Assembly: GCF_016741935.1 (NCBI RefSeq)
Contig: NZ_JAERRG010000007.1
Location: forward strand, 124,001 to 188,000
Source of the DNA: Streptomyces endocoffeicus
GTDB lineage: Bacteria; Actinomycetota; Actinomycetes; Streptomycetales; Streptomycetaceae
Direction: 5' to 3'
DNA length: 64,000 bases
Shown here: positions 17,920-26,766 of the stretch, in pieces
Position numbering within the stretch: the stretch's first letter is position 1
Layout of the letters: each line of letters begins with the position of its first letter
Notes under the pieces: model-generated
Databases searched by the model: none
Seen by the model: only the letters and a program-made list of their open reading frames with translations
What the model was told of the DNA's origin: nothing
Position numbers and translations under genes: made by a program

Positions 17920-18330
17920 TCAGGCGGCCACCGGGCGGACGTTTTCGCGGACCCAGTCGACGATGGCTGTCGTGGTCGCGCCCGGGGTGAAGATCTCGGC
18001 GACGCCCTGCTCCTTGAGCGGGGGAATGTCCGCCTCGGGGATGATCCCGCCGCCGAAGACCTTGATGTCCTCTGCTTCGCGCTCCCGCAGCAGCTCCAGC
18101 ACCTTGGCGAACAGGGTCATATGGGCACCGGACAGAATGGACAGCCCGATCGCGTCGGCGTCCTCCTGGATCGCGGTGTCGACGATCTGCTCGGGGGTCT
18201 GGTGGAGCCCGGTGTAGATGACCTCCATGCCCGCGTCGCGCAGTGCCCGCGCGATCACCTTCGCACCACGGTCATGGCCGTCCAGCCCCGGCTTGGCCAC
18301 CACCACACGGATCGGTCCGGTCACACCCAT
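17920..18330 (-). CDS. icmB: IcmB, cobalamin-binding small subunit of isobutyryl-CoA mutase
   Basis: 136 aa, the same length as the IcmB family. It carries adenosylcobalamin and pairs with the large IcmA subunit to interconvert isobutyryl-CoA and n-butyryl-CoA. The base-off B12-binding motif is D-x-H-x-x-G: LDGHDRGAKVIARAL with Asp17, His19, Gly22; SILSGAH and GGGIIPEADI are the downstream family segments. The ATG at 18330 has GGAGG 5 nt upstream. No IcmA gene is in the window, so the large subunit must be encoded elsewhere. It is convergent with the DUF5691 gene. Confidence 0.88.
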   Translation of the reverse strand: MGVTGPIRVVVAKPGLDGHDRGAKVIARALRDAGMEVIYTGLHQTPEQIVDTAIQEDADAIGLSILSGAHMTLFAKVLELLREREAEDIKVFGGGIIPEADIPPLKEQGVAEIFTPGATTTAIVDWVRENVRPVAA

Positions 18331-18834
18331 CGCAGCCTCCAAACCGTCACACCCCCGCCCACATCGACGTGAACGAACGTTATCCCCAGCATCCCCTACC
18401 CGGCAGTTTCGCGGCGCGCGGCGAGGGGGAAATCACACGTGGGACACGTTCACTGAAGGCCGCACCCGTACCCGCATCCGCATCCGCGCGCATCGCACAC
18501 GCGCATCGCACCCACGCATCGCGCATCCGCCGCACGGACGCCGCATACGCTCGGGCCGGCCACATCAGGGGAGCCGCAGCGGGGACCGTCGCACCGCGCA
18601 GCGCCGCCGCGAGCCGCATGGCGCCGCGGTGCGACGGGCGGTCCTGCGTCATGCGGTCACAGCGCCATTCACCGTGCGGTGCCGGGCATCGGGCCACCGC
18701 GCGGCCGAAGTCGTCGCCCTGGCCGGAGCCCATGACCACGACCGGCACGACCGAAGCGAACGGCTGCCCATGAGGGCATTCGGGGGGAGCCTCCAGCCGC
18801 CTCTCGTGCGCCGCGTCGCGGGAGGTCGGCCGCC
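18331..18834. other. 504-bp gene-free interval with hexamer repeats
   Basis: Lies between divergent icmB and the hydrolase. No convincing gene on either strand. At 18470-18550 a loose CGCATC / CGCATCCG hexamer repeat runs through the sequence. Promoters for both flanking genes should lie here, but I could not define -35/-10 pairs. Confidence 0.6.
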
Positions 18835-19830
18835 ATGGGCCTCATACACAACCAGAACAACCAGAACAACCAGCAGAGCAGCCAGAGCATCCAGAGCACA
18901 CAGAACATCCGGAACACCCGGCACATCCGGGCCATCGCCCTCGACCTGGCGCTGCTCGCAGGGCATCTGCTGCTCTACCCGACCGGGCTGCGGCAGGAGC
19001 GCCCACCCGGTACGGCGCCCTGTCTCCCCATGGACGGCCCGGCCCACCGACCCGTTCTGCTTCTCCACGGCTTCATCGACAACCGGTCCGTCTTCCTCCC
19101 GCTGCGCCGCTCGCTCGGCCGCCACGGCCGTCAGCACATCGAGGCGCTCAACTACTCGCCGCTGCTGTGCGACCTCCGCACCGCCGCCGCGCTGCTCGGC
19201 CGCCATGTCGAGGAGATCTGTGCCCGTACCGGCCACGGCCAGGTGGATGTCATCGGGCACAGCCTGGGCGGTCTGATCGCCCGTTACTACGCCCAGCGTC
19301 TCGGCGGGGACGCCCGCGTCCACACCCTGGTGACGCTCGGCGCCCCGCATGGCGGCACGCGTATCGCGCCCCTGTTGTCCGTACATCCACTCGTGCGTCA
19401 GATGTGCCCGGACTCCTCGGTGATAACGGAGTTGCGACAGCCTGCCCCCGATTGCCGTACGCGATTCATCGCTTTCTGGAGCGATGCGGATCAGTTGATG
19501 ATCCCGAAGGAGACGGCCCGGATAGACCATCCGGATGTGATCTCCCAGAACATCCGCGTCAACGGAATCGGACATCTCGCCCTGGCGGTGCATTTCTCCG
19601 TGGCCGCCCGCATCCACGGGGCCCTGGACGTCGCCGACGAGGCGCCGGCGGACGCCTCCAGCGCGGTTCCGGATGGTTCAGAAGCCTCGGAATTGCCGAA
19701 CGTCAATCGAACATCCGGCCAAGGATCCACGTACAGTCAGCCGAAAGACGGCCAAATGCCCTTTGCCGAGATGCTCAAAACTCACGGAAGATTGTCGCTG
19801 CCGCGTACTGCCGGGTACAGTCGCCGCTAA
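18835..19830 (+). CDS. Alpha/beta hydrolase, triacylglycerol lipase-like
   Basis: 331 aa. HGF at 78-80 (oxyanion), nucleophile elbow GHSLGG with Ser143, acid candidates Asp217/Asp219 (FWSDADQ) and His247 (GIGHLAL) make a full catalytic triad of a LipA/EstA-type hydrolase. A hydrophobic segment at 34-48 may be a signal anchor. The N-terminal 28 residues are an Asn/Gln/Ser repeat (NQNNQNNQQSSQSIQ) coded by 9-bp units, unlike the rest. The last about 55 codons have a much lower GC3 and overlap the probable promoter of the next gene, so the C-terminal extension may be of intergenic origin. GGGAGG lies 10 nt before the ATG. Confidence 0.8.
   Translation: MGLIHNQNNQNNQQSSQSIQSTQNIRNTRHIRAIALDLALLAGHLLLYPTGLRQERPPGTAPCLPMDGPAHRPVLLLHGFIDNRSVFLPLRRSLGRHGRQHIEALNYSPLLCDLRTAAALLGRHVEEICARTGHGQVDVIGHSLGGLIARYYAQRLGGDARVHTLVTLGAPHGGTRIAPLLSVHPLVRQMCPDSSVITELRQPAPDCRTRFIAFWSDADQLMIPKETARIDHPDVISQNIRVNGIGHLALAVHFSVAARIHGALDVADEAPADASSAVPDGSEASELPNVNRTSGQGSTYSQPKDGQMPFAEMLKTHGRLSLPRTAGYSRR
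19792..19821 (+). promoter_or_regulatory. Putative promoter of the M23 peptidase gene
   Basis: TTGTCG (19792-19797), 18 bp, TACAGT (19816-19821): a plausible vegetative promoter lying inside the 3' end of the hydrolase gene. It is about 40 bp upstream of the M23 start. The surrounding 150 bp have unusually low GC3, which supports a regulatory rather than coding history. Confidence 0.45.
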
Positions 19831-19861
19831 TTCTCCTGCAGCCGAGGCGAAAGAGAAGTTG

Positions 19862-21631
19862 GTGGTGAACGACCGTCACCCGTCGGGGGCCTCTCCGACC
19901 GTCCCCGCTCCCGACGCCTCGTATCCGTACGACGGGGCTTACGGTCAGCAGCAGGACACAGCGCACGGCTACGTCGGGTACGACGGGTACTCCACCGGCA
20001 ACTTCGCCCACCCGGCGACCGCCTACGGGGACGGTGACCCGCTCTACGGCGACAGCGATCCGCTCTTCGGCGCGCTTCCGGGCGCCTACGACGGCGGGCA
20101 GGGCGCCCACAGCGGTCAGTACGACGCCTCGCAGTGGGCCACGGTCGACCAGCACCACCAGACCGGGTCGTACCCCACCGGCCACTACGACCTGGGCCAC
20201 GACACCGGCCACCACGACACGGCCCACTACGACTCCGGCGCCTACGACACCACCGCGATGTGGGGCGCCTCCGGCTATCACCTGCCGACCGGCATCCCCG
20301 CCCAGCAGGACGCCGAGACCGGCGCCCAGTGGGACGCCGGCGCCTGGGGCACGGGCGCCACCGGCCACACCGAGATGCCAGATCAGTGGGACCACGGGGT
20401 GGGGTACGAGGCCGAGACGTACGCCTCGGGCGTGGACACCGGCCAGACCCAGGTCTGGGACACCTCCGTCTACGGGACCGTGGACGAGGGGCAGTACGAC
20501 CACTCCGGTCTGAACCATCCGGGGTTCGACCAGCAGGGGCTCGACCACCACTCCGGCTTCGACCAGCCCGAGCACGAGCCCAACGCCTACGACCAGACGG
20601 CCGGCTTCGAGCCCAACGCCTACGACCAGACCAACGCCTTCGACCAGACCGCCGCGTTCGAGCAGACCGCCGCCTACGACGAGACCGCCGCGTTCGAGCA
20701 GGTCGTCAGCCCCGAGCAGGTCGTCAGCCCCGAGCAGCCCGGCGCGTTCGAGCACACCGCCGTCTTCGAGCCGGTCAACGAGACCGACCAGCCGTACGAT
20801 CCCGGCCCCGAAGCGGAACCTGAACCCGAGGCGGCGGTCATGCGGGAATCCGCCCCCTCCCCTCGCCGGGAGGTGGGACGCGGCCGCCGCCGTACCCCCT
20901 CGCCCCGCCCCAAGCGCTCCGCGCTGCTCACCGTCGCCGTCCCCTCCGTCTGCGCCCTGGGCGTCACCGCCGTGGCCGCCGCCTCGGTCAGCGGCGTGGG
21001 GAGCGACAAGAAGGACGAGTCCACCACTCAGGCCGCCCCCGACACCGCGGCGGCCCCCGTGAAGCCCTCTGTCGCCAACAGCAAGCTGGACTCCCAGCTC
21101 GCCGGGGTCCGCGAGGGCGCCGACGACTTCCGCGACCGCGCCAGCCGCACCCAGGAGCGGATCGACCTCCAGGCGCGCCAGGCCGCCGAGAAGAAGCGCA
21201 AGGTGGCCGAGGCGGCACGTAAGGAAGCGCTGCGCCCGAAGTTCGCGCTGCCCGTCGCCCAGCACGGCCTGAGCGCCCAGTTCGGCCAGGCCGGTATCAA
21301 CTGGATGTCGGTGCACACCGGCATCGACTTCCCGGTGAGCTACGGGACGCCCGTGATGGCCGCCACCGACGGCACCGTGGCGACCCAGTGGAACGACGCC
21401 TACGGCAATATGGTCGTTCTGACCAGCCCGGACGGCACGGAGACCTGGTACTGCCACCTCAGCAGCGCCAAGATCCGCTCCGGGACCGTCAAGGCCGGGG
21501 AGACCATCGCGTACTCCGGTAACTCCGGTAACTCCACCGGCCCGCATCTGCACTTCGAGGTCCACCCCGGCGGTGGCGCGGCCATCGACCCGCTGCCCTG
21601 GCTGCGCGGCCACGGCCTCGACCCGACCTGA
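19862..21631 (+). CDS. M23 family metallopeptidase (LytM-type) with disordered N-terminus
   Basis: About 589 aa. Residues 1-370 are Tyr/Asp/His/Gly-rich and disordered, with repeats of the AYDQT / FEQTAAYDE type. A single transmembrane helix (SALLTVAVPSVCALGVTAVA) is at about 360-385, followed by a coiled coil rich in Ala/Glu/Lys. The C-terminal M23 domain has all zinc and catalytic residues: HTGID (His485, Asp489), YCHLS (His532) and GPHLHFEV (His562, His564). It cleaves peptidoglycan crosslinks outside the membrane. Two adjacent GTG codons (19862, 19865) are equally good starts; AAAGAGAAG lies just upstream. Confidence 0.88.
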   Translation: MVNDRHPSGASPTVPAPDASYPYDGAYGQQQDTAHGYVGYDGYSTGNFAHPATAYGDGDPLYGDSDPLFGALPGAYDGGQGAHSGQYDASQWATVDQHHQTGSYPTGHYDLGHDTGHHDTAHYDSGAYDTTAMWGASGYHLPTGIPAQQDAETGAQWDAGAWGTGATGHTEMPDQWDHGVGYEAETYASGVDTGQTQVWDTSVYGTVDEGQYDHSGLNHPGFDQQGLDHHSGFDQPEHEPNAYDQTAGFEPNAYDQTNAFDQTAAFEQTAAYDETAAFEQVVSPEQVVSPEQPGAFEHTAVFEPVNETDQPYDPGPEAEPEPEAAVMRESAPSPRREVGRGRRRTPSPRPKRSALLTVAVPSVCALGVTAVAAASVSGVGSDKKDESTTQAAPDTAAAPVKPSVANSKLDSQLAGVREGADDFRDRASRTQERIDLQARQAAEKKRKVAEAARKEALRPKFALPVAQHGLSAQFGQAGINWMSVHTGIDFPVSYGTPVMAATDGTVATQWNDAYGNMVVLTSPDGTETWYCHLSSAKIRSGTVKAGETIAYSGNSGNSTGPHLHFEVHPGGGAAIDPLPWLRGHGLDPT

Positions 21632-21686
21632 TCCGGCAGCGCCCCGGCAGGACCACCCTCCGGCAGAGTCGACGGACAGCGCCGCC

Positions 21687-21710
21687 GTAGCGCGCCCCCC
21701 AGCGCGCTAC
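21687..21710. terminator. Bidirectional terminator between the M23 gene and pcrA
   Basis: Perfect 9-bp inverted repeat GTAGCGCGC / GCGCGCTAC with a 6-nt loop, in the 133-bp gap between two convergent genes. It can serve both. Confidence 0.7.
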
Positions 21711-21764
21711 AGCCTCGGCGTCCAGCCCCTACCAGCCCCCCGCCGGCCTCTCGACGGCCTCCCG

Positions 21765-24239
21765 CTACAGCTTCTCCACCGGTGCGTACCGCAGCAGCAG
21801 CCGCTTCGGCTTCTCCTCGCCGAAGTCGATCGTCGCCTCCGCGTTGTCCCCGCTGCCCTTGACCGCCACCACCGTGCCGAGCCCGAACGTGTCATGGGTG
21901 ACCCGGTCGCCGATGGCCAGGGCGACCACCGGGCGCTCCTTGGCCCGCCGGGTGGCGAACCCGCTGCCCCCGGTGCGCGAACGCGACGTCGACAGACCGG
22001 ACGACAGCCCCGACGGCGGGGTCGAGGCGATGCCGCCCATGGACGCGGACGGGGTGGCGGGCCCGGTGCGCCGCCAGCGCACATACTGGTCCGGGATCTC
22101 CTCCAGGAAGCGGGACGGCGGGTTGTACGCGGGCTGTCCCCAGGCGCTGCGCATCGTCGAGCGGGTCAGATAGAGCCGCTCGCGGGCCCGGGTGATCCCG
22201 ACATAGGCCAGCCGCCGCTCCTCCTCCAGCTCCTTGGTCTGGCCGAGCGCCCGCATATGCGGGAAGACGCCGTCCTCCATGCCGCTGAGGAAGACGACCG
22301 GGAACTCCAGACCCTTCGCCGTGTGCAGGGTCATCAGCGTGATCACGCCGGAGCCCTCGGTGTCCTCGTCGGGGATCTGGTCGGAGTCGGCGACGAGCGC
22401 GACCTGCTCCAGGAAGTCCGCGAGGGTGCCGGGGTTCTCCTCGCCGCGGTCCTGCTCGAACTCCAGGGCCACGGCGGCGAGCTCCTGGAGGTTCTCGATC
22501 CGGGTCTCGTCCTGCGGGTCGGTGGACGCCTGGAGCTCGGCCAGATAGCCGGTGCGCTCCAGCACCGCCTCCAGGACGGTGGCCGGGCCCGCCGCGGACT
22601 CCACGATGGTGTGCAGCTCCTCCATGAGCGTGTTGAACCGCTTGACGGCGTTGGCCGAGCGGGCCGCCATGCCGTACGCCTCGTCGACCCGGCGCAGCGC
22701 CTGCGGGAAGGTGATCTTCTCGCGCAGCGACAGCGCGTCGATCATGGCCTCCGCGCGCTCGCCGATGCCGCGCTTGGGCACGTTCAGGATCCGGCGGAGC
22801 GGGACGGAGTCCTCGGGGTTGGCCAGCACCCGCAGATAGGCGAGGACGTCCCGGACCTCCTTGCGCTCGTAGAAGCGCACACCGCCGACGACCTTGTACG
22901 GCAGTCCGACGCGGATGAAGACCTCTTCGAAGACACGGGACTGGGCGTTGGTGCGGTAGAAGACCGCCACGTCCCCGGCCTTGGCGTCGCCCGCGTCCGT
23001 CAGCCGGTCGATCTCGTCGGCGACGAACTGGGCCTCGTCGTGCTCGGTGTCGGCCACATAGCCGATGATCTCGGCCCCGGCGCCGGCGTCCGTCCACAGG
23101 TTCTTCGGGCGGCGGTTCTCATTGCGCTCGATGACCGCGTTGGCCGCGCTCAGGATGGTCTGGGTCGAGCGGTAGTTCTGCTCGAGGAGGATCGTCCGCG
23201 CGGTGGGGTAGTCCTCCTCGAACTGGAGGATGTTACGGATCGTGGCGCCCCGGAAGGCGTAGATCGACTGGTCGGCGTCGCCCACCACGCACAGCTCGGC
23301 GGCCGTGGTCTCCTCGGTGTCGGTGCCCACCAGCTCGCGCACGAGTGTGTACTGCGCGTGGTTGGTGTCCTGGTACTCGTCCACCAGGACGTGCCGGAAG
23401 CGGCGGCGGTAGTGCTCGGCGACGTCCGGGAACGCCTGGAGCAGATTGACCGTGGTCATGATGATGTCGTCGAAGTCCAGCGCGTTGGCCTCGCGCAGCC
23501 GGGCCTGGTACATCACGTACGCCTCGGCGAGCGTCTTCTCGAAGCCGTCCGCGGCCTGCCCGGCGAAGGTCTCCTCGTCGATCAGCTCGTTCTTGAGGTT
23601 GGAGATCTTGGCGCTGAAGGACTTCGGCGGGAACCGCTTGGGGTCGAGGTCCAGATCCCGGCAGACCAGCGACATCAGCCGCTTGGAGTCGGCCGCGTCG
23701 TAGATCGAGAACGACGAGGTGAAGCCCAGCTTCTTCGACTCCCGGCGCAGGATGCGGACGCAGGCGCTGTGGAAGGTGGACACCCACATGGCGTTGGCCC
23801 GCGGGCCAACGAGCTCCTCCACGCGCTCCTTCATCTCGCCCGCCGCCTTGTTGGTGAAGGTGATGGCGAGGATCTGGCCGGGGTGGGTGGAGCGGGCGCC
23901 GAGCAGATACGCGATGCGGTGGGTGAGCACCCGGGTCTTGCCGGAGCCGGCGCCCGCGACGATCAGCAGCGGCGAGCCGGTGTGCTCCACGGCGGCCCGC
24001 TGCTGCTCGTTCAACCCCTCGAGCAGGGCGGACGGGTCCACGGCGGGCCGGGCCGCGCCGTCCCGGTAGTGGGCCTCCCGGGGCACGGGCGCGTCGAAAT
24101 CGCCGCTGAAGAGGTGATGCGGCACGTCCTCGGCGCCACCGTGGCCAGGGTGTGCCGAATCCTCGGGCGGCGGTGGCCGCTCCTCGTCCGAAGAAGGCCC
24201 GAGGTCCGCCAGGAAGCTGTCGTCAAAGAGGCTGCTCAT
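21765..24239 (-). CDS. pcrA: ATP-dependent DNA helicase PcrA/UvrD
   Basis: Superfamily 1A 3'-5' helicase for repair and replication. 824 aa. The first about 70 residues are an acidic Pro/His-rich extension common in actinobacterial PcrA. Q-motif LNEQQRAAV (76-84), Walker A AGAGSGKT (95-102), TFTNKAAGEMKERV (motif Ia), VLVDEYQDTN (motif II), GDADQSIYAFRGA (III), LEQNYRST (IV), TLHTAKGLEFPVVF (V), VGITRARERLYL (VI). The C-terminus has the conserved RNA-polymerase-binding Tudor-like tail (GDRVTHDTFGLGTVV). The ATG at 24239 is followed by MSSLFDDSFLADLG, the usual start. Confidence 0.97.
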   Translation of the reverse strand: MSSLFDDSFLADLGPSSDEERPPPPEDSAHPGHGGAEDVPHHLFSGDFDAPVPREAHYRDGAARPAVDPSALLEGLNEQQRAAVEHTGSPLLIVAGAGSGKTRVLTHRIAYLLGARSTHPGQILAITFTNKAAGEMKERVEELVGPRANAMWVSTFHSACVRILRRESKKLGFTSSFSIYDAADSKRLMSLVCRDLDLDPKRFPPKSFSAKISNLKNELIDEETFAGQAADGFEKTLAEAYVMYQARLREANALDFDDIIMTTVNLLQAFPDVAEHYRRRFRHVLVDEYQDTNHAQYTLVRELVGTDTEETTAAELCVVGDADQSIYAFRGATIRNILQFEEDYPTARTILLEQNYRSTQTILSAANAVIERNENRRPKNLWTDAGAGAEIIGYVADTEHDEAQFVADEIDRLTDAGDAKAGDVAVFYRTNAQSRVFEEVFIRVGLPYKVVGGVRFYERKEVRDVLAYLRVLANPEDSVPLRRILNVPKRGIGERAEAMIDALSLREKITFPQALRRVDEAYGMAARSANAVKRFNTLMEELHTIVESAAGPATVLEAVLERTGYLAELQASTDPQDETRIENLQELAAVALEFEQDRGEENPGTLADFLEQVALVADSDQIPDEDTEGSGVITLMTLHTAKGLEFPVVFLSGMEDGVFPHMRALGQTKELEEERRLAYVGITRARERLYLTRSTMRSAWGQPAYNPPSRFLEEIPDQYVRWRRTGPATPSASMGGIASTPPSGLSSGLSTSRSRTGGSGFATRRAKERPVVALAIGDRVTHDTFGLGTVVAVKGSGDNAEATIDFGEEKPKRLLLRYAPVEKL

Positions 24240-24399
24240 CGCTCCCCGAGTCTAGGCCGCCCCACTGACAGCCGAGGTCCGAACATCACGAAACGGTTTC
24301 GGGCATAACGGTCACCAGTCTTCACAGGAGCCCCACGTGTTGGCTACCGTCCTGCCTCAGGTGCCCGGAAGATCCGTCGGCGAACCACGTCGGCACGGG

Positions 24400-24570
24400 C
24401 TGCCTCCGCCGAGTCCGGTACGCCGTGAGGCGCCCGGAGCCGGGGACCCAACAACGCAAGACCGGGGTGAATCGGCCCGAAACGGTGCGGCACGGACAGT
24501 GCCGCCCGGACACGGCCGTAGGGCAGCCTTCCGAACCGCCCGAACCCGACAGCTAACCCGGTAGGCGGTC
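24400..24570 (+). promoter_or_regulatory. c-di-AMP riboswitch (ydaO/yuaA type)
   Basis: The leader contains the ordered conserved blocks of this class: GAGCCGGGGACCCAACA (24437-24453), GGGGTGAATCGG (24464-24475), GTAGGGCAGC (24518-24527), CCGAACC, and CCCGAACCCGACAGCTAACC (24540-24559), closed by a CCGCC / GGCGG P1 pairing. It precedes an NlpC/P60 cell-wall hydrolase, the typical target in actinobacteria. Ligand binding is known to turn off expression in this class. The call is from motif order by eye. Confidence 0.88.
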
Positions 24571-24590
24571 CACGGAAGGAGTCGCCTCCC

Positions 24591-25763
24591 TTGGCGTCGC
24601 ACCGCAAGCCGCGGAGCCGAATACCCGCCCCGCTCACCGGTCACGGCCGCCGTACGGCCGTCGGGTTCACCACGGCCGCCCTCGCGTCCGTCACCCTCCT
24701 CTCCCAATCGGCCAACGCCGCGCCGACCGATCCCAAGCCGGCCGCCCAGTCGATCGAGAAGGTGAAGGAGAAGGTCGACACGCTCTATCACCAGGCGGAG
24801 ACCGCCACCCAGCGCTACAACGCCGCCAAGGAGCGCACCGACCAGCAGCGGGCCAAGGTCGACAAGCTGCTGGACTCCGTCGCCCAGCGCACCGAGAAGC
24901 TCAACGAGGCGCGGCGCATGCTCGGCACCTACGCCACCGCCCAGTACCGCGACGGCGGAATGGCCCGCTCCGCCGCGACCCTGCTGTTCTCCAACGATCC
25001 GCAGGACGTCTTCGACCAGTCACATCTGATGGACCGGATGACCGGCCGGCAGAAGCAGGCCGTCGACGACTTCCAGAAGCAGCGGGTGCGGGCCGCCAAG
25101 GAGCGCGGTAAGGCCGGCGAGAGCCTCACCTCGCTGACCGCGTCCCAGAAGCAGCTGAAGGTCCAGAAGAAGACCGTCCAGGACAAGCTGACCGAGGCCC
25201 GGCGGCTGCTGGCGAATCTGACCGCCAAGGAGAAGGCGCGGCTGGCGGCGATCGAGAAGAAGAAGGCGGAAGAGGCCCGCCGTAAGGCCGCCGAGCTGGC
25301 CGAGAAGCAGCGGCAGGAGGCGGCCGCGCGCAAGAAGCAGCAGGAGCAGGAGCAGCAGAACGCGGGTGGCTCCGGTTCGTCGGCGCCCTCCACACCCTCG
25401 GCCCCGGCCAACAGCTCCAAGGCGGCCCAGGCCATCGCCTTCGCCAAGGCGCAGCTCGGCAAGCCGTACGTCTGGGGCGCCACCGGGCCCAGCTCCTTCG
25501 ACTGCTCGGGGCTGACGCAGGCGGCCTGGAAGTCCGCCGGGATCTCGCTGCCGCGCACCACCTGGGACCAGGTGAAGGCCGGTACACGGGTCTCGACGTC
25601 CCAACTCCAGCCGGGCGACCTCGTCTTCTTCTACGACGACATCAGCCATGTCGGCCTCTACATCGGCGACGGGATGATGATCCACGCGCCGAAGCCGGGC
25701 GATGTGGTGAAGAAGGCGCCGATCACGGAGATGCCGATCTACGGGAGCGTGCGGCCCTCGTAG
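24591..25763 (+). CDS. NlpC/P60 (C40) peptidoglycan hydrolase
   Basis: 390 aa from a TTG start with GGAAGGAG about 9 nt upstream. Signal peptide 1-44 (TAVGFTTAALASVTLLSQSANA). Residues 50-255 form a long coiled coil (QSIEKVKEKVDTLYHQAETA and the Lys/Glu-rich end), as in RipA/CwlO-type hydrolases; a Gly/Ser linker follows. The catalytic domain has FDCSGLTQAAW (Cys305), SHVGLYIGDG (His353) and IHAP (His365). It cuts the stem peptide between D-Glu and the diamino acid in the cell wall. It is controlled by the upstream c-di-AMP riboswitch and followed by a very strong terminator. Confidence 0.93.
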   Translation: MASHRKPRSRIPAPLTGHGRRTAVGFTTAALASVTLLSQSANAAPTDPKPAAQSIEKVKEKVDTLYHQAETATQRYNAAKERTDQQRAKVDKLLDSVAQRTEKLNEARRMLGTYATAQYRDGGMARSAATLLFSNDPQDVFDQSHLMDRMTGRQKQAVDDFQKQRVRAAKERGKAGESLTSLTASQKQLKVQKKTVQDKLTEARRLLANLTAKEKARLAAIEKKKAEEARRKAAELAEKQRQEAAARKKQQEQEQQNAGGSGSSAPSTPSAPANSSKAAQAIAFAKAQLGKPYVWGATGPSSFDCSGLTQAAWKSAGISLPRTTWDQVKAGTRVSTSQLQPGDLVFFYDDISHVGLYIGDGMMIHAPKPGDVVKKAPITEMPIYGSVRPS

Positions 25764-25775
25764 GGCCCTGAGCCC

Positions 25776-25821
25776 GACGATGCCGCTGTCCGGGGCCGGG
25801 ACCCCGGGCAGCGGCATCGTC
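25776..25821 (+). terminator. Strong terminator hairpin after the first NlpC/P60 gene
   Basis: A 20-bp stem (25776-25795 with 25802-25821) with one G-T wobble and a 6-nt loop, only 12 bp after the stop. It also stands downstream of the convergent L,D-transpeptidase gene. Confidence 0.88.
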
Positions 25822-25825
25822 ATCG

Positions 25826-25886
25826 GCTCAGCGGCACCGTCAGTGGCGCAGCGGCACCGTCAGAGCGCAGCGGCACCGTCAGTGGC
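25826..25886. repeat. Three imperfect copies of a CAGCGGCACCGTCAG unit
   Basis: The 15-bp core CAGCGGCACCGTCAG occurs three times with short variable spacers between the terminator and the L,D-transpeptidase stop. It is short and non-coding. Confidence 0.7.
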
Positions 25887-26654
25887 TCAGGTGCCGGGCT
25901 TGCGCCCGTAGACGTACACGTCGTCGCCGTTCTTCAGCAGGCTCCAGTACTTCTTGGCGTCGCCCTTACGCATGTTGACGCAGCCATGGGAGCCGGGCGG
26001 GGACCATACGCTGCCGGCGATCGAGTGAAACGCCTGGCCGCCGTCGAAGAACTGGCTGTAGGGCATGGCGACCTTGTAGAGCGTCGACCAGTGGTTGATG
26101 TTCCGCCAGTAGACCTTCTTCAGCCCGGTGCGGGTCTCGAAGCCGTCCCGCCCGGACCGCACCGGCACCGGTCCGTAGACCAGCCGGGAGCCGTCCTGGA
26201 CCCAGCTCAGCTGGCGGGTGAGGTCCACGCAGGCGATACGGCCCTTGTCGGTGGGACACTTCCTCGCCGCGTTCGGATTGTGCCCGGCGGCCTTCTGGGC
26301 GCTGATGAGGCTCATCACGCCCGAGGTGATCGGGCCCGCGTAGCCGATCGTCGGGCTGATGCCGTGGTCGATCTGGAACTTCTGGATCGCGAGACAGTCC
26401 GCCCGCGACTGCCACCCGTCCACGGGACGGCCCAGGAACCGCTCGGCCTGCTCCTGGTACGGCCCCGCGGTGGTCGTGCACGACGACGCGGCCATGCTCA
26501 CCGGTGTCACCGTGCCGGCCGACCGGCCCAGCGGCCGTGCCTGAGCCTGCGCCGGACCGGCGACGGCCACCGCGAGCGGCACCGCCATCCCCGCCAGTCC
26601 CAGCGCGACACCCACGCGCCGCCCATGACTTCTGACTGCCCTCACTACCCCCAT
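25887..26654 (-). CDS. L,D-transpeptidase (YkuD) with peptidoglycan-binding domain
   Basis: 255 aa, exported (signal peptide 1-37, VALGLAGMAVPLAVAVAGPAQAQA). A PG_binding_1 domain (about 60-120: SRADCLAIQKFQIDHGISPTIG) is followed by a YkuD catalytic domain with HSIAG (His210) and SHGCVNM (His223, Cys225), the complete active site. It makes 3-3 crosslinks or attaches molecules to the wall. The ATG at 26654 has AGAGGAG 8 nt upstream. It sits convergent with the first NlpC/P60 gene and upstream of a small membrane protein gene of opposite origin, consistent with a wall-remodelling neighbourhood. Confidence 0.93.
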   Translation of the reverse strand: MGVVRAVRSHGRRVGVALGLAGMAVPLAVAVAGPAQAQARPLGRSAGTVTPVSMAASSCTTTAGPYQEQAERFLGRPVDGWQSRADCLAIQKFQIDHGISPTIGYAGPITSGVMSLISAQKAAGHNPNAARKCPTDKGRIACVDLTRQLSWVQDGSRLVYGPVPVRSGRDGFETRTGLKKVYWRNINHWSTLYKVAMPYSQFFDGGQAFHSIAGSVWSPPGSHGCVNMRKGDAKKYWSLLKNGDDVYVYGRKPGT

Positions 26655-26766
26655 TGGCCACTCCTCTCGACTGCCTCGCTCTTTACTAAGACAGCTCGCG
26701 AGTGCAAACGGTTGCCTCTGGATCGTGTCGCAATTGCCTTGGGATTAGCCCCAGAACACTCGTTCG

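Noticed and set aside
18243..18773. 176-codon plus-strand frame over the icmB start and the following gap
   Set aside because: No ribosome site, repeats of short hexamers, and overlap with icmB on the opposite strand.
21573..24308. 911-residue frame antisense to pcrA
   Set aside because: Third-position composition is wrong for coding here, and the sense strand encodes an unmistakable helicase.
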